From the NCBI GenBank assembly GCA_009776395.1, contig WRNX01000011.1, positions 1 through 22,433 on the forward strand: a stretch of 22,433 nt of DNA, given 5' to 3'. The DNA comes from Lentimicrobiaceae bacterium (GTDB lineage Bacteria > Bacteroidota > Bacteroidia > Bacteroidales > WCHB1-69). The notes beneath the pieces were generated by a model. The model saw only the letters and a list, made by a program, of their open reading frames with translations. It did no database searches and had not been told where the DNA came from. Shown one piece after another: positions 1-7,732 of this stretch. Position numbers and translations under genes: made by a program. Each line of letters opens with the position of its first letter. Position 1 is the stretch's first letter.

Positions 1-141
1 TTAATGGTGGACGGATTGGAAAAATACGATTTTCCGGTGGTTATGGGAACACTGTTGTATATTTCTATTATTCTGGTAGTTATTAATATTTTATGTGATA
101 TTATTTACGGCTGGTTGGATCCGAGAGTGAAATTAACGTAA
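1..141 (+). CDS. ABC transporter permease, DppB/OppB type, 3' end only
   Basis: The window opens inside this gene; only the last 46 codons and the TAA are present. What is seen: a single hydrophobic stretch (VVMGTLLYISIILVVINIL) followed by DIIYGWLDPRVKLT and the stop. The family signature used is the last membrane helix of peptide/nickel-type permeases, which ends in a pattern like LLYAWLDPR. The protein would sit in the inner membrane and move oligopeptides or a similar solute together with a partner permease and ATPases that lie outside the window. The substrate cannot be told. The upstream part must be read from the neighbouring sequence. Confidence 0.75.
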   Translation, partial: LMVDGLEKYDFPVVMGTLLYISIILVVINILCDIIYGWLDPRVKLT

Positions 142-503
142 AGGAAGTGGTAGCACATATTGTGTTTGCTGCTGTTTTTTTCGCGTCTATTCTCCTGAGA
201 TTATGTGGAAAAAGGAACTGAACAACTAAAAAAAGAGAACTATATGCATTATCTAAAATTGCAAAAAAATACAAGTATGCTATCATTGAAAATCAAAACT
301 TTACAAAAAGTTGTCATGGGTAGCGAAGCGAAGAATCTCGAATTCGTAAAGATGAAAGAATTAAAAAGAAAGATGGTGGAAAAGAAAATAATATATTTTT
401 TCCCGAATTATTAATACAAAAATATTTAATTATGAGAAGTAAAAACAATCACAGGAAAGAGGTATCAAAAAAAATCTGTTATTTTTGCACAAATTTTTTG
501 TGA
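142..503. other. Gene-poor stretch between the permease and lipA
   Basis: No convincing gene was found here. A GTG-started reading frame (205-414, +, 69 aa, Lys-rich, no recognisable domain) exists, but its composition looks like translated A-rich DNA. The frame one base earlier (about 144-500) is open apart from two stops and reads hydrophobic, then Lys-rich. This could be the worn remains of a gene or chance. The only well supported element is the -7 box of lipA at 480-487. Confidence 0.4.
480..487 (+). promoter_or_regulatory. -7 promoter box for lipA-lipB
   Basis: TATTTTTG is an exact match to the Bacteroidota -7 consensus TAnnTTTG, 16 bases before the lipA ATG. The transcript leader would be only about 10 nt. 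No clear TTG box is seen at the expected -33 distance. Confidence 0.5.
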
Positions 504-1346
504 ATGATGATTCAACGCAAGCCCGACTGGTTAAAAATTAAAATTGATAATACTGAAAACTTCGCTTTTGTAAAGAAAATTGTATCTGAAAACCATTTAC
601 ATACTATTTGCAGCAGCGGAAAATGTCCAAATCAATGCGAGTGTTGGAGTAGAGGAACCGCTACCTTTATGATAATGGGGGATGTTTGTACAAGAAGTTG
701 CAAATTTTGCGCCACAAAGTCAGGAAAGCCTTTGCTGTTAGATAGTTCAGAACCTGCAAAAATAGCGGAGAGTGTATCTTTAATGAAACTGAAACACTGT
801 GTTATCACTTCGGTGGATAGAGATGATTTGCCCGATAAAGGTGCTACGCACTGGGCAAAAACCGTTCAAAAAATCCGCCAACAAAATCCAAATATTATCA
901 TTGAACTGCTCATTCCTGATTATCAAAATGAAATATTGCAGATAGTAATGGATGCTAAACCGAATATAACAGGTCATAATTTGGAAACGGTAGAACGATT
1001 AACGCCACAAATAAGAAGTAAAGCAACCTATCAAAACAGTTTGGAAACATTACGACAAATTGCGATTTCCGGAATTATTACCAAAACAGGTATTATGGTT
1101 GGATTAGGCGAAACCGAAACGGAAGTTTTTCAAACTTTAACCGATGCACGAAACGTTGGAACATCCATTGTTACCATCGGACAATATTTGCAACCCGCTA
1201 AAAATAATATTCCTGTTGCACAATACGTTACACCTGAACAGTTTGATGGATATAAAAATTACGCTTTAAAATTAGGGTACAAACACGTGGAAAGTGCGCC
1301 ACTTGTAAGGTCTTCGTATATGTCGGATAAAATAATTATAGAATGA
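504..1346 (+). CDS. lipA: Lipoyl synthase LipA
   Basis: Radical-SAM enzyme that inserts two sulfur atoms into octanoyl groups on lipoyl domains, giving lipoyl-dependent dehydrogenases and the glycine cleavage H protein; cytosolic. Seen: auxiliary [4Fe-4S] ligands C36, C41, C47 (CX4CX5C, within TICSSGKCPNQCECW), the radical-SAM triad C62-X3-C66-X2-C69 (CTRSCKFC), and the closing RSSY motif at 269-272, whose Ser binds the auxiliary cluster. Length (280 aa) is normal. The ATG at 504 is followed directly by a second ATG, and either could be used. The gene overlaps lipB by 4 bases (ATGA), so the two lipoylation steps are translated together. No odd features. Confidence 0.97.
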   Translation: MMIQRKPDWLKIKIDNTENFAFVKKIVSENHLHTICSSGKCPNQCECWSRGTATFMIMGDVCTRSCKFCATKSGKPLLLDSSEPAKIAESVSLMKLKHCVITSVDRDDLPDKGATHWAKTVQKIRQQNPNIIIELLIPDYQNEILQIVMDAKPNITGHNLETVERLTPQIRSKATYQNSLETLRQIAISGIITKTGIMVGLGETETEVFQTLTDARNVGTSIVTIGQYLQPAKNNIPVAQYVTPEQFDGYKNYALKLGYKHVESAPLVRSSYMSDKIIIE

Positions 1347-2017
1347 AATTTATTGATTGGCAAACCATTGATTATATAGAAGCATGGAATAAACAGGAGG
1401 AATTATTCCAAAGAATCATTCAAGCAAAAAAGGATGGAAAAGATACTCGCAATTTGGAAACCGTTTTTTTATGCGAACATCCTCACGTTTATACGCTGGG
1501 GAAAAATGGACAGTTTAATAATCTTCTTGTTAATGAAGAATTTTTAAGAAAAATTGACGCTACTTTTTATAAAATTGATAGAGGGGGTGATATTACTTAT
1601 CACGGTCCAGGACAATTAGTAGGTTATCCTATTTTAGATTTGGAAAATCATGGAGGATCATTAAAAGGTTATATTTATAATATGGAAGAAGCAATTATTC
1701 AAACACTTGCATTTTTTCAAATACCATCTGCTCGGTTAGAAGGCGCTATAGGCGTTTGGATAGATGTAAATACAACAAATGCGCGAAAAATTTGCGCTAT
1801 CGGGGTACGTGCTTCGCGGTTTGTTACCATGCATGGCTTTGCCCTAAATGTAAATACTGATTTAACTTATTTTAACTACATCAATCCGTGTGGTTTTATT
1901 GACAAAGGAGTTACCTCCATGCAAAAAGAACTCGGAAAAGAGATTAACAATGAAAAAGTAAAAGAAATTTTTTCTGAAGCCTTCATGAAAATATTAAATA
2001 CCAACTTTACACCATAA
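1343..2017 (+). CDS. lipB: Octanoyltransferase LipB
   Basis: Transfers octanoate from acyl carrier protein to the lipoyl-domain lysine, the step before LipA. Seen: the RGGDITYHGPGQ motif at residues 80-91, the catalytic Lys149 (in ARKICAIGVR) and Cys183 (in NPCGF), which form the acyl-enzyme dyad of the family. Length of 224 aa is usual. The start ATG overlaps the lipA stop. The gene ends 14 bases from the converging ferritin gene and no hairpin terminator is visible in the gap. Confidence 0.96.
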   Translation: MKFIDWQTIDYIEAWNKQEELFQRIIQAKKDGKDTRNLETVFLCEHPHVYTLGKNGQFNNLLVNEEFLRKIDATFYKIDRGGDITYHGPGQLVGYPILDLENHGGSLKGYIYNMEEAIIQTLAFFQIPSARLEGAIGVWIDVNTTNARKICAIGVRASRFVTMHGFALNVNTDLTYFNYINPCGFIDKGVTSMQKELGKEINNEKVKEIFSEAFMKILNTNFTP

Positions 2018-2031
2018 TATCAATATTATTT

Positions 2032-2535
2032 TTATTTGCCACTCGTAAGGACCCTCGCTCCAAGTTCTTTATCCAATGCATACAAGCAAGCAGCGTTATT
2101 ATCTATTCTTTTTAACTGTTCTAAAATTTTATGTACAGTATCTTCTTCTTCCACCTGTTCGTCAATAAACCATTTTAACATGTTTTGTGCAGCATAATTT
2201 TTTAATTCAATAGCCAAATCCATCAGATTGTGAATCTTTTCGGTTACGATTTTTTCGTGTTTTAACGTGTCCTCAAAAGCATCTTTGGGATCATTCCATT
2301 CTTGTTTAACTTCTTTAATTGGAAACAAGGTAACTTTTCCGTCCATTACTCCAATAAATTTCATTATTTTTGTAGCATGTTCAAATTCTTCTTTTGCCTG
2401 CAAAGCAAACCATGAAGCCATACCATCATATCCCGTATTTTCCATATTATAAGACATGGATAAATAGAGATAACTTGACCATAATTCTGCATTTACTTGT
2501 TGATTCAATGCAACTTCCATTTTTTTTTCTAACAT
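2032..2535 (-). CDS. ftnA: Ferritin (iron storage, ferroxidase type)
   Basis: Cytosolic 24-mer cage protein that oxidises Fe(II) and stores it as mineral. The 167-residue protein carries the full prokaryotic ferroxidase centre: E17, E50, H53, E94, Q127 and E130, in a four-helix ferritin fold (NAELWSSYLYLSM, AKEEFEHATK, FIDEQVEEE). It has no haem-binding Met of the bacterioferritin kind that I could identify, so the ferritin (FtnA) call is preferred. It has its own -7 box 68 bases upstream of its start, and lies downstream of and co-oriented with the sod-zupT-CDF-phosphoesterase genes, fitting an iron/oxidative-stress neighbourhood. Confidence 0.96.
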   Translation of the reverse strand: MLEKKMEVALNQQVNAELWSSYLYLSMSYNMENTGYDGMASWFALQAKEEFEHATKIMKFIGVMDGKVTLFPIKEVKQEWNDPKDAFEDTLKHEKIVTEKIHNLMDLAIELKNYAAQNMLKWFIDEQVEEEDTVHKILEQLKRIDNNAACLYALDKELGARVLTSGK

Positions 2536-2602
2536 ATTATTTAATTTTTTAAGTAAAATATATTTTTTTTAATTGTTTTTTTTGTTTACGAAGAATTTGG
2601 TG

Positions 2603-2610
2603 CAAAAATA
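2603..2610 (-). promoter_or_regulatory. -7 promoter box for ferritin
   Basis: TATTTTTG on the minus strand, 67 bases before the ferritin start; exact TAnnTTTG match. The 136-bp gap upstream of the gene is very A/T rich and shows nothing else. Confidence 0.4.
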
Positions 2611-2671
2611 AAAAAAATAATACAATATTTTGTCTTTTTATATAATTCGATTATTTTTATCTATATTTCTT

Positions 2672-3781
2672 TCATTTCATCACTAACTTTATAACCGTTA
2701 TTTCACCATTTGTTCCAATTCGAATGGGCATAAATGCCGTGCCTACTCCTGCTGTAATATAAATATTCATATCCTGATAGTGATATAACCCTTTATTATA
2801 GTGATACATCGCTTTTGTAATGAGAACAAAGGGAAACAGTTGTCCTGCATGCGTATGTCCAGAAAGAAGTAAATCTGTTTTTTTATCGTTTAAATATTTC
2901 ATTCCTGCAGGTCGGTGGTGTAAAACAATCGTAGGAAGATTTTTATCCACAGGCAGTTTTTCCATCACACATTGAATCGTCTCAACGCTATGATTGGCAT
3001 GTACATCAAATCCATTCTCATCTTCAAGCATATTGTTTAATCCAATAATTTGCAACTCGCCAAACTGTGTTATTTCATTTTGTAGAACTATTACGCCCGC
3101 ATTTTGCATACACGCAATCACTTTTTCAATTCCCGCCTGCTGATCGTGATTTCCGTAAACAAAATAATGCGGAATAGTGAGTTTCTGTAGTGGATTGAGA
3201 AGATCCGAATGATCTAAAAGTGTTTTTGAGTCAAACATATCACCTGTATTGAACAAGAGGTCGGGATGAAGTTCAATCACTTTATCCACAATTTTTTCAA
3301 GTCGTTTTTTACCCCAATAACTGCCGAGATGCACATCAGAAATATGGACTGCTTTTATCTCTTCTGTTAATCCAACAATCGGTATGGAAATCTCTTTCAC
3401 TTTTATTACAGAAGCATTTACCGTGCCATATATGATGAAAAAAGTCATCAATGTTAATGATACAATTCCACGTACAAAAGGAGAAATTTTAAAACATAGA
3501 TTCACCAAATCTAAAATTGCGACAATCATTAACAAGTAAAGCAGCATCGTTATCCAAAATGCAAGCAAAACAAAAAATATTCTACCTGCATTACTATGTA
3601 TCGAGAAAGAGAATAAAGCTCCCGCTATTAATAAGAGAGTTGTAGAGGTCAATCCCCATAACCAAACTTTTACTGATGCCGTCGGAAAGAACAATGCAAA
3701 CCTGTTTGAGAGGTAGTAAATTGTTCCTCCAATAGATGCTAATATTATTGTTAAAACAATGATGAATCCTAAATATTTCAT
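2672..3781 (-). CDS. Membrane-anchored metallophosphoesterase (YkuE-like)
   Basis: Seen: four to five hydrophobic segments in the first 125 residues, then a calcineurin-like phosphoesterase domain with the metal motifs in order: D149-x-H151 (HISDVHLG), GDMFD with D181, GNHD with N211/H212, HHRP at 288-291, and GHTHAGQ with H309/H311. All dinuclear metal ligands are present, so the domain should be active. Family members of this layout act at the membrane; some are linked to removal of UDP-sugar or lipid-linked phosphates, but the substrate here is unknown. It is the last gene of the sod-zupT-CDF unit, 26 bases after the CDF gene. Length 369 aa is typical. Confidence 0.88.
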   Translation of the reverse strand: MKYLGFIIVLTIILASIGGTIYYLSNRFALFFPTASVKVWLWGLTSTTLLLIAGALFSFSIHSNAGRIFFVLLAFWITMLLYLLMIVAILDLVNLCFKISPFVRGIVSLTLMTFFIIYGTVNASVIKVKEISIPIVGLTEEIKAVHISDVHLGSYWGKKRLEKIVDKVIELHPDLLFNTGDMFDSKTLLDHSDLLNPLQKLTIPHYFVYGNHDQQAGIEKVIACMQNAGVIVLQNEITQFGELQIIGLNNMLEDENGFDVHANHSVETIQCVMEKLPVDKNLPTIVLHHRPAGMKYLNDKKTDLLLSGHTHAGQLFPFVLITKAMYHYNKGLYHYQDMNIYITAGVGTAFMPIRIGTNGEITVIKLVMK

Positions 3782-3807
3782 TATAAACCTTTTACTATTT
3801 TATGCTA

Positions 3808-4470
3808 TTAATTTCTTTTATAATCCACCAACTCTTTCCCTGCGTTCCACATCAGCGATAATGCCCATTTGGCAATAATTACGGCTCCCAATATACCCAC
3901 TACGCAATCTAACCAAAATATTTTCCAAATAACGCCTGCCGTTAACGCAATAATAGCGGCAATGCCGGTAATTACATCGGCAAGTATATGAAGATATGCC
4001 GCTCGAATATTGTGATCGTCGTTATGTCCGCCATGAAGAATGAACGCACTCAAGATATTGACCGTCAATCCAAAAAATTCAACAATAATGGCTTCGTGAA
4101 ACTGAATTTCAAGCGGATCGAATAATCTGGAAATAGATTCTACCGACAAAAAAACAGCCACAGCAAGCAAAGAAACAGCGCTTAAAAAACCTGATAGCGA
4201 TAACAATTTTTTAGTGTTGAATGAATATTTTTTAGATTTGGCATATTTTCTTGCCACAAAATATGCCAACCATGTAAGCGCAAGCACAAGCACATGTGAT
4301 GCCAAATGCCATCCATCGGCAAGCAACGCCATTGAGTTTGTCCAATAACCGAAAAATATCATTAAAATCATCGTGATTGCGGTTATCAAAACAACAAATT
4401 TTGACCGTCTTTCATTATTATGGCTATCAATGTGGTGGTGTTCGTGAGAACAATTATCAGTTTTTTTCAT
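3808..4470 (-). CDS. Cation diffusion facilitator, DmeF-like, lacking the C-terminal domain
   Basis: Inner-membrane divalent-metal/proton antiporter. Seen: His-rich N-terminus (HEHHHIDSH), six hydrophobic segments, the metal site D52/H55/H59 in ADGWHLASH, and the partner motif H161-xxx-D165 in AAYLHILAD; a short His-rich loop (HGGHNDDH) lies between. These motifs resemble the Co/Ni exporter DmeF more than the zinc exporter CzcD. The protein stops at residue 220, directly after the last membrane segment, so the usual cytoplasmic metal-binding domain is absent. It follows zupT by 42 bases; the gap holds a 7-bp tandem repeat. Metal specificity (Co, Ni, Fe or Zn) is inference only. Confidence 0.87.
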   Translation of the reverse strand: MKKTDNCSHEHHHIDSHNNERRSKFVVLITAITMILMIFFGYWTNSMALLADGWHLASHVLVLALTWLAYFVARKYAKSKKYSFNTKKLLSLSGFLSAVSLLAVAVFLSVESISRLFDPLEIQFHEAIIVEFFGLTVNILSAFILHGGHNDDHNIRAAYLHILADVITGIAAIIALTAGVIWKIFWLDCVVGILGAVIIAKWALSLMWNAGKELVDYKRN

Positions 4471-4484
4471 CTGTTTAAATTTAA

Positions 4485-4509
4485 AGTTATCAGTTATCAG
4501 TTATCAGTT
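4485..4509. repeat. Heptanucleotide tandem repeat AGTTATC x3.6 (intergenic)
   Basis: Perfect direct repeat of AGTTATC, three full units plus AGTT, filling most of the 42-bp gap between zupT and the CDF gene. It has no dyad symmetry and no terminator character. Confidence 0.95.
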
Positions 4510-4512
4510 CAT

Positions 4513-5319
4513 TTATATAAAAAGAAACAAACTCAATGCCATGATAATCATTCCTGCAATGAGTCCTGAAATGGATATGTGGTGTTCTCCGTATTTTTCT
4601 GCTGTGGGTAAAAGTTCGTCTAATGAGATATATACCATTATGCCTGCTATTGCGGCAAGGAGTATTCCATTTATTGAAGGCGACCAAAACGGCATGAGAA
4701 AGAAGTAAGCAATCAGCGCTCCCACCGGTTCTGCCAACCCCGACAGAAACGATAACCAAAACGCTCTCTTTCTGTTTCCCGTTGCATGAAAAATAGGTAC
4801 CGATACGGCTATCCCTTCGGGGATATTGTGTATGGCAATGGCAATGGTAATGGGAATGGCTACCGAAAGTCCGTTTAACGCCGATGCAAATGTGGCAATT
4901 CCTTCGGGAAAATTGTGAATAGCAAGTGTTAGCGCAAGCATAATACCTGTGCGGTGCAACGATTTTTGCTTTATGTTAGTTTTATTCATATCCTCAATCC
5001 CCTGCAATTCATGTGGGTTGTTAGATTCCGGTATCAGAAAGTCTATCAGTGTAATCAATCCAATTCCTCCAAAAAAAGCAAGCAGTAAACTCATTGTTCC
5101 TGTTTTATCTCCAAAATGCTGGATAAGTTCTGCTTTGGCTTCGGGTAACAATTCCATAAACGACACATAAATCATTACGCCAGCAGAAAAGCCCAATGAG
5201 GCGCATAGAAATTTGGTGTTGGTGCGTTTGGCTAATAAAGCGATCAAACTTCCTATGCCGGTGGCAAGACCGGCAATCAGAGTCAATCCAAATGCGAGTA
5301 AAATGTTATTTTCTAGCAT
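4513..5319 (-). CDS. zupT: ZIP-family metal transporter ZupT
   Basis: Inner-membrane importer of zinc and, in this subgroup, also Fe(II), Mn(II) and Co(II). Seen: about eight hydrophobic segments over 268 residues and the two binuclear-site motifs, HNFPEGIATF and HNIPEGIAVS, in the fourth and fifth membrane helices, as in bacterial ZupT. The loop after helix 3 is charged and moderately long. It lies 21 bases after the sod gene and 42 bases before the CDF exporter gene, so import and export of divalent metals are probably co-transcribed with an iron/manganese enzyme. No unusual residues noticed. Confidence 0.94.
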   Translation of the reverse strand: MLENNILLAFGLTLIAGLATGIGSLIALLAKRTNTKFLCASLGFSAGVMIYVSFMELLPEAKAELIQHFGDKTGTMSLLLAFFGGIGLITLIDFLIPESNNPHELQGIEDMNKTNIKQKSLHRTGIMLALTLAIHNFPEGIATFASALNGLSVAIPITIAIAIHNIPEGIAVSVPIFHATGNRKRAFWLSFLSGLAEPVGALIAYFFLMPFWSPSINGILLAAIAGIMVYISLDELLPTAEKYGEHHISISGLIAGMIIMALSLFLFI

Positions 5320-5340
5320 TTTATTATAATTTTTGTTTAT

Positions 5341-6000
5341 TTATTCAATAGAAGAATAGCGGTTTTCCACAATTTTCCAATCCACAATAGTCCATAAAGC
5401 TTTCAAATGGTCGGCGCGGCGGTTCTGAAAATCAAGGTAGTACGCATGTTCCCAAACGTCGAAAGTCAGCAATGGAATTAATCCTTTTGTAAGGGGATTT
5501 CCTGCGTTGTTTTCATTGATAATAGCGAGTTTTCCTTCGTTATCGGCAGTTAGCCACACCCATCCGGAACCGAACAATCCAGCGCCGGCAGTTTCAAACT
5601 CTTTCTGAAAATTCTCGAATGATCCCCAAGTAGCGTCAATAGTTTTGGCTAATTGTCCGACGGGTTTTCCGCCTCCTGTTGGGGAAAATTGCGTAAAATA
5701 GAGATTGTGATTCAATATTTGTCCGGCATTATTGAAAATAGCTCCGTCCGATTCTTTAACGATAGTTTCGAGTTCGGCATTTTCAAATTTAGTTCCCTGA
5801 ATAAGATTGTTCAGATTGTTCACGTAGGTTTGTAGATGTTTACCATGGTGAAATTCAATGGTTTGCTTGCTTATTACCGGTTCAAGCGCATTTGCCGCGT
5901 AGGGCAGTTTAATTAATTCAAAGTTTATCATATTTTGACTTTTAATGATTTGATTGTTACAGCATAAAAACAGTAACAGAATTGCAATTTTTTTAATCAT
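5341..6000 (-). CDS. sodB: Fe/Mn superoxide dismutase, probably exported
   Basis: Converts superoxide to hydrogen peroxide and oxygen. Seen: FHHGKH with the first metal His, NHNLYFTQF with the second, GSGWVWL, and DVWEHAYYLDFQNRR carrying the Asp and third His ligands. Core sequence resembles the Porphyromonas/Bacteroides cambialistic enzyme. Start choice: the frame is open up to an ATG at 6099, but a -7 box at 6088-6095 lies inside that extension. The ATG at 6000 gives MIKKIAILLLFLCCNNQIIK, a good signal peptide, and 219 aa. The ATG at 5929-5931 would give the plain 196-aa cytosolic form. An exported enzyme is favoured because the hydrophobic leader is in frame and free of stops. First gene of the sod-zupT-CDF-phosphoesterase unit. 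Confidence 0.93.
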   Translation of the reverse strand: MIKKIAILLLFLCCNNQIIKSQNMINFELIKLPYAANALEPVISKQTIEFHHGKHLQTYVNNLNNLIQGTKFENAELETIVKESDGAIFNNAGQILNHNLYFTQFSPTGGGKPVGQLAKTIDATWGSFENFQKEFETAGAGLFGSGWVWLTADNEGKLAIINENNAGNPLTKGLIPLLTFDVWEHAYYLDFQNRRADHLKALWTIVDWKIVENRYSSIE

Positions 6001-6087
6001 AATTATATAATTTTTATTATACATAAAAAGTTTTTCAAAAAGTAGAAATCTACTAAAACTTTTAGAAAAATATTTCAAAAGTTGCAG

Positions 6088-6095
6088 CAAAAGTA
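6088..6095 (-). promoter_or_regulatory. -7 promoter box for the sod unit
   Basis: TACTTTTG on the minus strand, matching TAnnTTTG, 87 bases before the ATG at 6000. It argues against translation from the far upstream ATG at 6099. Confidence 0.4.
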
Positions 6096-6212
6096 GCATA
6101 TATTTTTTATTGGCTATTTACTTTTAAAAATATATAAATCCCTCTGATAGTTTCATTTCTTTTGTGGCACTCTATTTGAAACATTTACAATACCACACTT
6201 TGAACTATTTTA

Positions 6213-7136
6213 TCACAGAAATCTTCTTCTCACCAAGTCGCAAAGAGTGAGATATGCGGTGGAGGTAGTATCCCAAAGATATTGATGTTTAAGGTCTTCC
6301 ATTAATACAAAAGCGGCGTCAATATTTCCGCACTCATTAAGTTTTTGAATGGCATTGCTAAAATCCACACCACTATTGCGGAATAGTTCTCTAATGAAAG
6401 TAAACTTTTCGTTAATAGCTATTGCTTTGGTCAGGTCTGGAATAAAAGATTGCTGAAAACGCGCTCCTAATGATTGTTCTTCTTTCTTTTCAGTCAATAA
6501 ATCATTTAAAGATTTTTTTTCCGGTCTTTGAATGGACGTATCTTCAAACAAAAACTCTTTGTTGGGCTTTGCATCAGGGATAAATTCTAAAATATCATCT
6601 TGGAGAATGAGCTCTTTTTCTTCTACTAAGGGAGCTTCTAAAAATAAGGGGGATTCTGTAGTACTTTTATCTACTAAAGGAACCTCAATATCTATTTCTG
6701 ATACAAAATTTTCATTCTCTTCAATTTCAGTTTCAATTTCATCCTCTTCATCCCATTCTTCATTCTCCATTTTTAATTCTTCATTTTCCATTTTTAATTC
6801 TTCATTCTCCATTTTCCATTCTCCATTTTCCATTTTCAATTCTTCATTCTCCATTTTCCATTCTCCATTTTCCATTTTCAATTCTTCATTCTCCATTTTC
6901 CATTCTCCATTTTCCATTTTCAATTCTTCATTCTCTGTTTCAGTTTCTTCAACAAACAGATTTTTCACCCTGTTTTCATTGCTTTGTTCTTGCACTTGAA
7001 TATTTAGAAAAATCATATATGCTGCTCTAAGGTTGTGCAGAATAATATCTTTTTCAATAGGTGAATAAACATCTAATGTGTTTATTTGTTGTAAGCTTTC
7101 AATAATTTTTTGAATTACTCCGGTAGGTTTTTCCAT
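6213..7136 (-). CDS. Conserved Bacteroidota hypothetical protein with an in-gene heptad repeat
   Basis: Not assigned a function. 307 residues from the ATG at 7136 (a TTG 18 bases earlier would add six). The N-terminal ~65 residues look helical. A low-complexity, very acidic middle follows, built from EELKMEN/GEWKMEN heptapeptides and then E/D runs. A C-terminal ~90 residues (from DLTKAIAINEKFTFIRELF to DLVRRRF) matches the C-terminal block of Bacteroidetes conserved hypothetical proteins as I remember them. No membrane segment or signal peptide. The coding repeat at 6754-6935 is discussed separately. It starts about 20 bases after the lspA stop, so it is probably the last gene of the traR/dksA-lspA unit. 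Confidence 0.8.
   Translation of the reverse strand: MEKPTGVIQKIIESLQQINTLDVYSPIEKDIILHNLRAAYMIFLNIQVQEQSNENRVKNLFVEETETENEELKMENGEWKMENEELKMENGEWKMENEELKMENGEWKMENEELKMENEELKMENEEWDEEDEIETEIEENENFVSEIDIEVPLVDKSTTESPLFLEAPLVEEKELILQDDILEFIPDAKPNKEFLFEDTSIQRPEKKSLNDLLTEKKEEQSLGARFQQSFIPDLTKAIAINEKFTFIRELFRNSGVDFSNAIQKLNECGNIDAAFVLMEDLKHQYLWDTTSTAYLTLCDLVRRRFL
6754..6935. repeat. Heptanucleotide repeat array, 26 units, nested 42-bp period
   Basis: The plus strand reads as 26 consecutive 7-mers of the set CATTCTC, CATTTTC, CATTTTT, AATTCTT and CATTCTT (complement consensus GARAATK). Three identical 42-bp copies, each six heptads, lie at 6803-6844, 6845-6886 and 6887-6928; a shorter 21-bp variant lies before them. 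All of it is inside the hypothetical gene, giving an EELKMENGEWKMEN repeat. The copies are identical at the DNA level, including synonymous positions, so expansion was recent. Confidence 0.97.
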
Positions 7137-7156
7137 AGTATATATTTTTAACAAGT

Positions 7157-7732
7157 TTATTTTTGATGAATATTTTTATTTTTTATTGGGGTAAATATTT
7201 TTTTATTCCAAATAATGATGGCCATGATTCCAATGGTTGTGCAAGCATCTGCTACGTTGAAGATAGCGGGAAAGAAATAGTCGCCTCCCCAAATCGGGCT
7301 CCAATGTGGAATTTTAAAGAGTTTAAAATAAAACATATCCACCACACGTCCGTAAAAGAGTGGGGCATAATGCCATATAATTCCATAGAAGATAGAATCA
7401 ATAATATTTCCAATAGCGCCTGCAATGATTAAAGATAGAATGATAACGACTACCCGGTCTGCCTGTTTATTTTTAATAATTTTGAACAGATAGAAGACTA
7501 AAAACCCTGCGACACCAATTCGTACAATTGAGAGCAAGAGTTTACCAATACTTTCGCCGAGACTAATACCAAATGCCATTCCTTCGTTTTCGACGAAGTA
7601 GATGTAGAACCAATTTTCAAAAACGGGAAATGCTTCACCGATGGACATTGTTGTTTTTACCCAAATTTTAACAATTTGGTCAAAAGCAACAAAAAAGAGT
7701 ATGATGAGTAAGGCTAAACTACTTTTTTTCAT
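7157..7732 (-). CDS. lspA: Lipoprotein signal peptidase LspA (signal peptidase II)
   Basis: Inner-membrane aspartyl protease that removes the signal peptide of prolipoproteins. Seen: four hydrophobic segments, catalytic Asp112 in GNIIDSIFYG and Asp163 in NVADACTTIG (numbering from the start used here), plus the VENEGMAFG motif. The frame is open to 7837, but MKKSSLALLIILFFVAFDQ at 7732 is the family-like N-terminus and gives 191 aa. This start overlaps the end of the TraR/DksA gene by 14 bases, suggesting translational coupling. The Arg that often follows the first catalytic Asp is Ser, a common Bacteroidetes variant. Confidence 0.94.
   Translation of the reverse strand: MKKSSLALLIILFFVAFDQIVKIWVKTTMSIGEAFPVFENWFYIYFVENEGMAFGISLGESIGKLLLSIVRIGVAGFLVFYLFKIIKNKQADRVVVIILSLIIAGAIGNIIDSIFYGIIWHYAPLFYGRVVDMFYFKLFKIPHWSPIWGGDYFFPAIFNVADACTTIGIMAIIIWNKKIFTPIKNKNIHQK

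Noticed and set aside
205..414. GTG-started 69-codon frame before lipA
   Set aside because: Lys-rich translation of A-rich DNA, no domain, no start signal of note; adjacent frames are equally open. Kept only as a comment on the gap.
4490..4759. 89-codon minus-strand frame overlapping the end of zupT
   Set aside because: Shadow of zupT in another frame, with atypical composition.
4831..4866. Hexamer-like repeat GGCAAT/GGTAAT in zupT
   Set aside because: It encodes the ITIAIAIHN segment conserved in the ZIP family; the repetition follows from the protein sequence.
6754..6935. Possible CRISPR array
   Set aside because: Repeats are directly contiguous with no spacers, units are 7 and 42 bp, and no cas genes are near.
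6532..6999. 155-codon plus-strand frame antisense to the repeat gene
   Set aside because: It is open because the heptad repeat has no stops on that strand; it is Ser/Phe low-complexity, has no promoter and opposes a gene with a conserved C-terminal domain.
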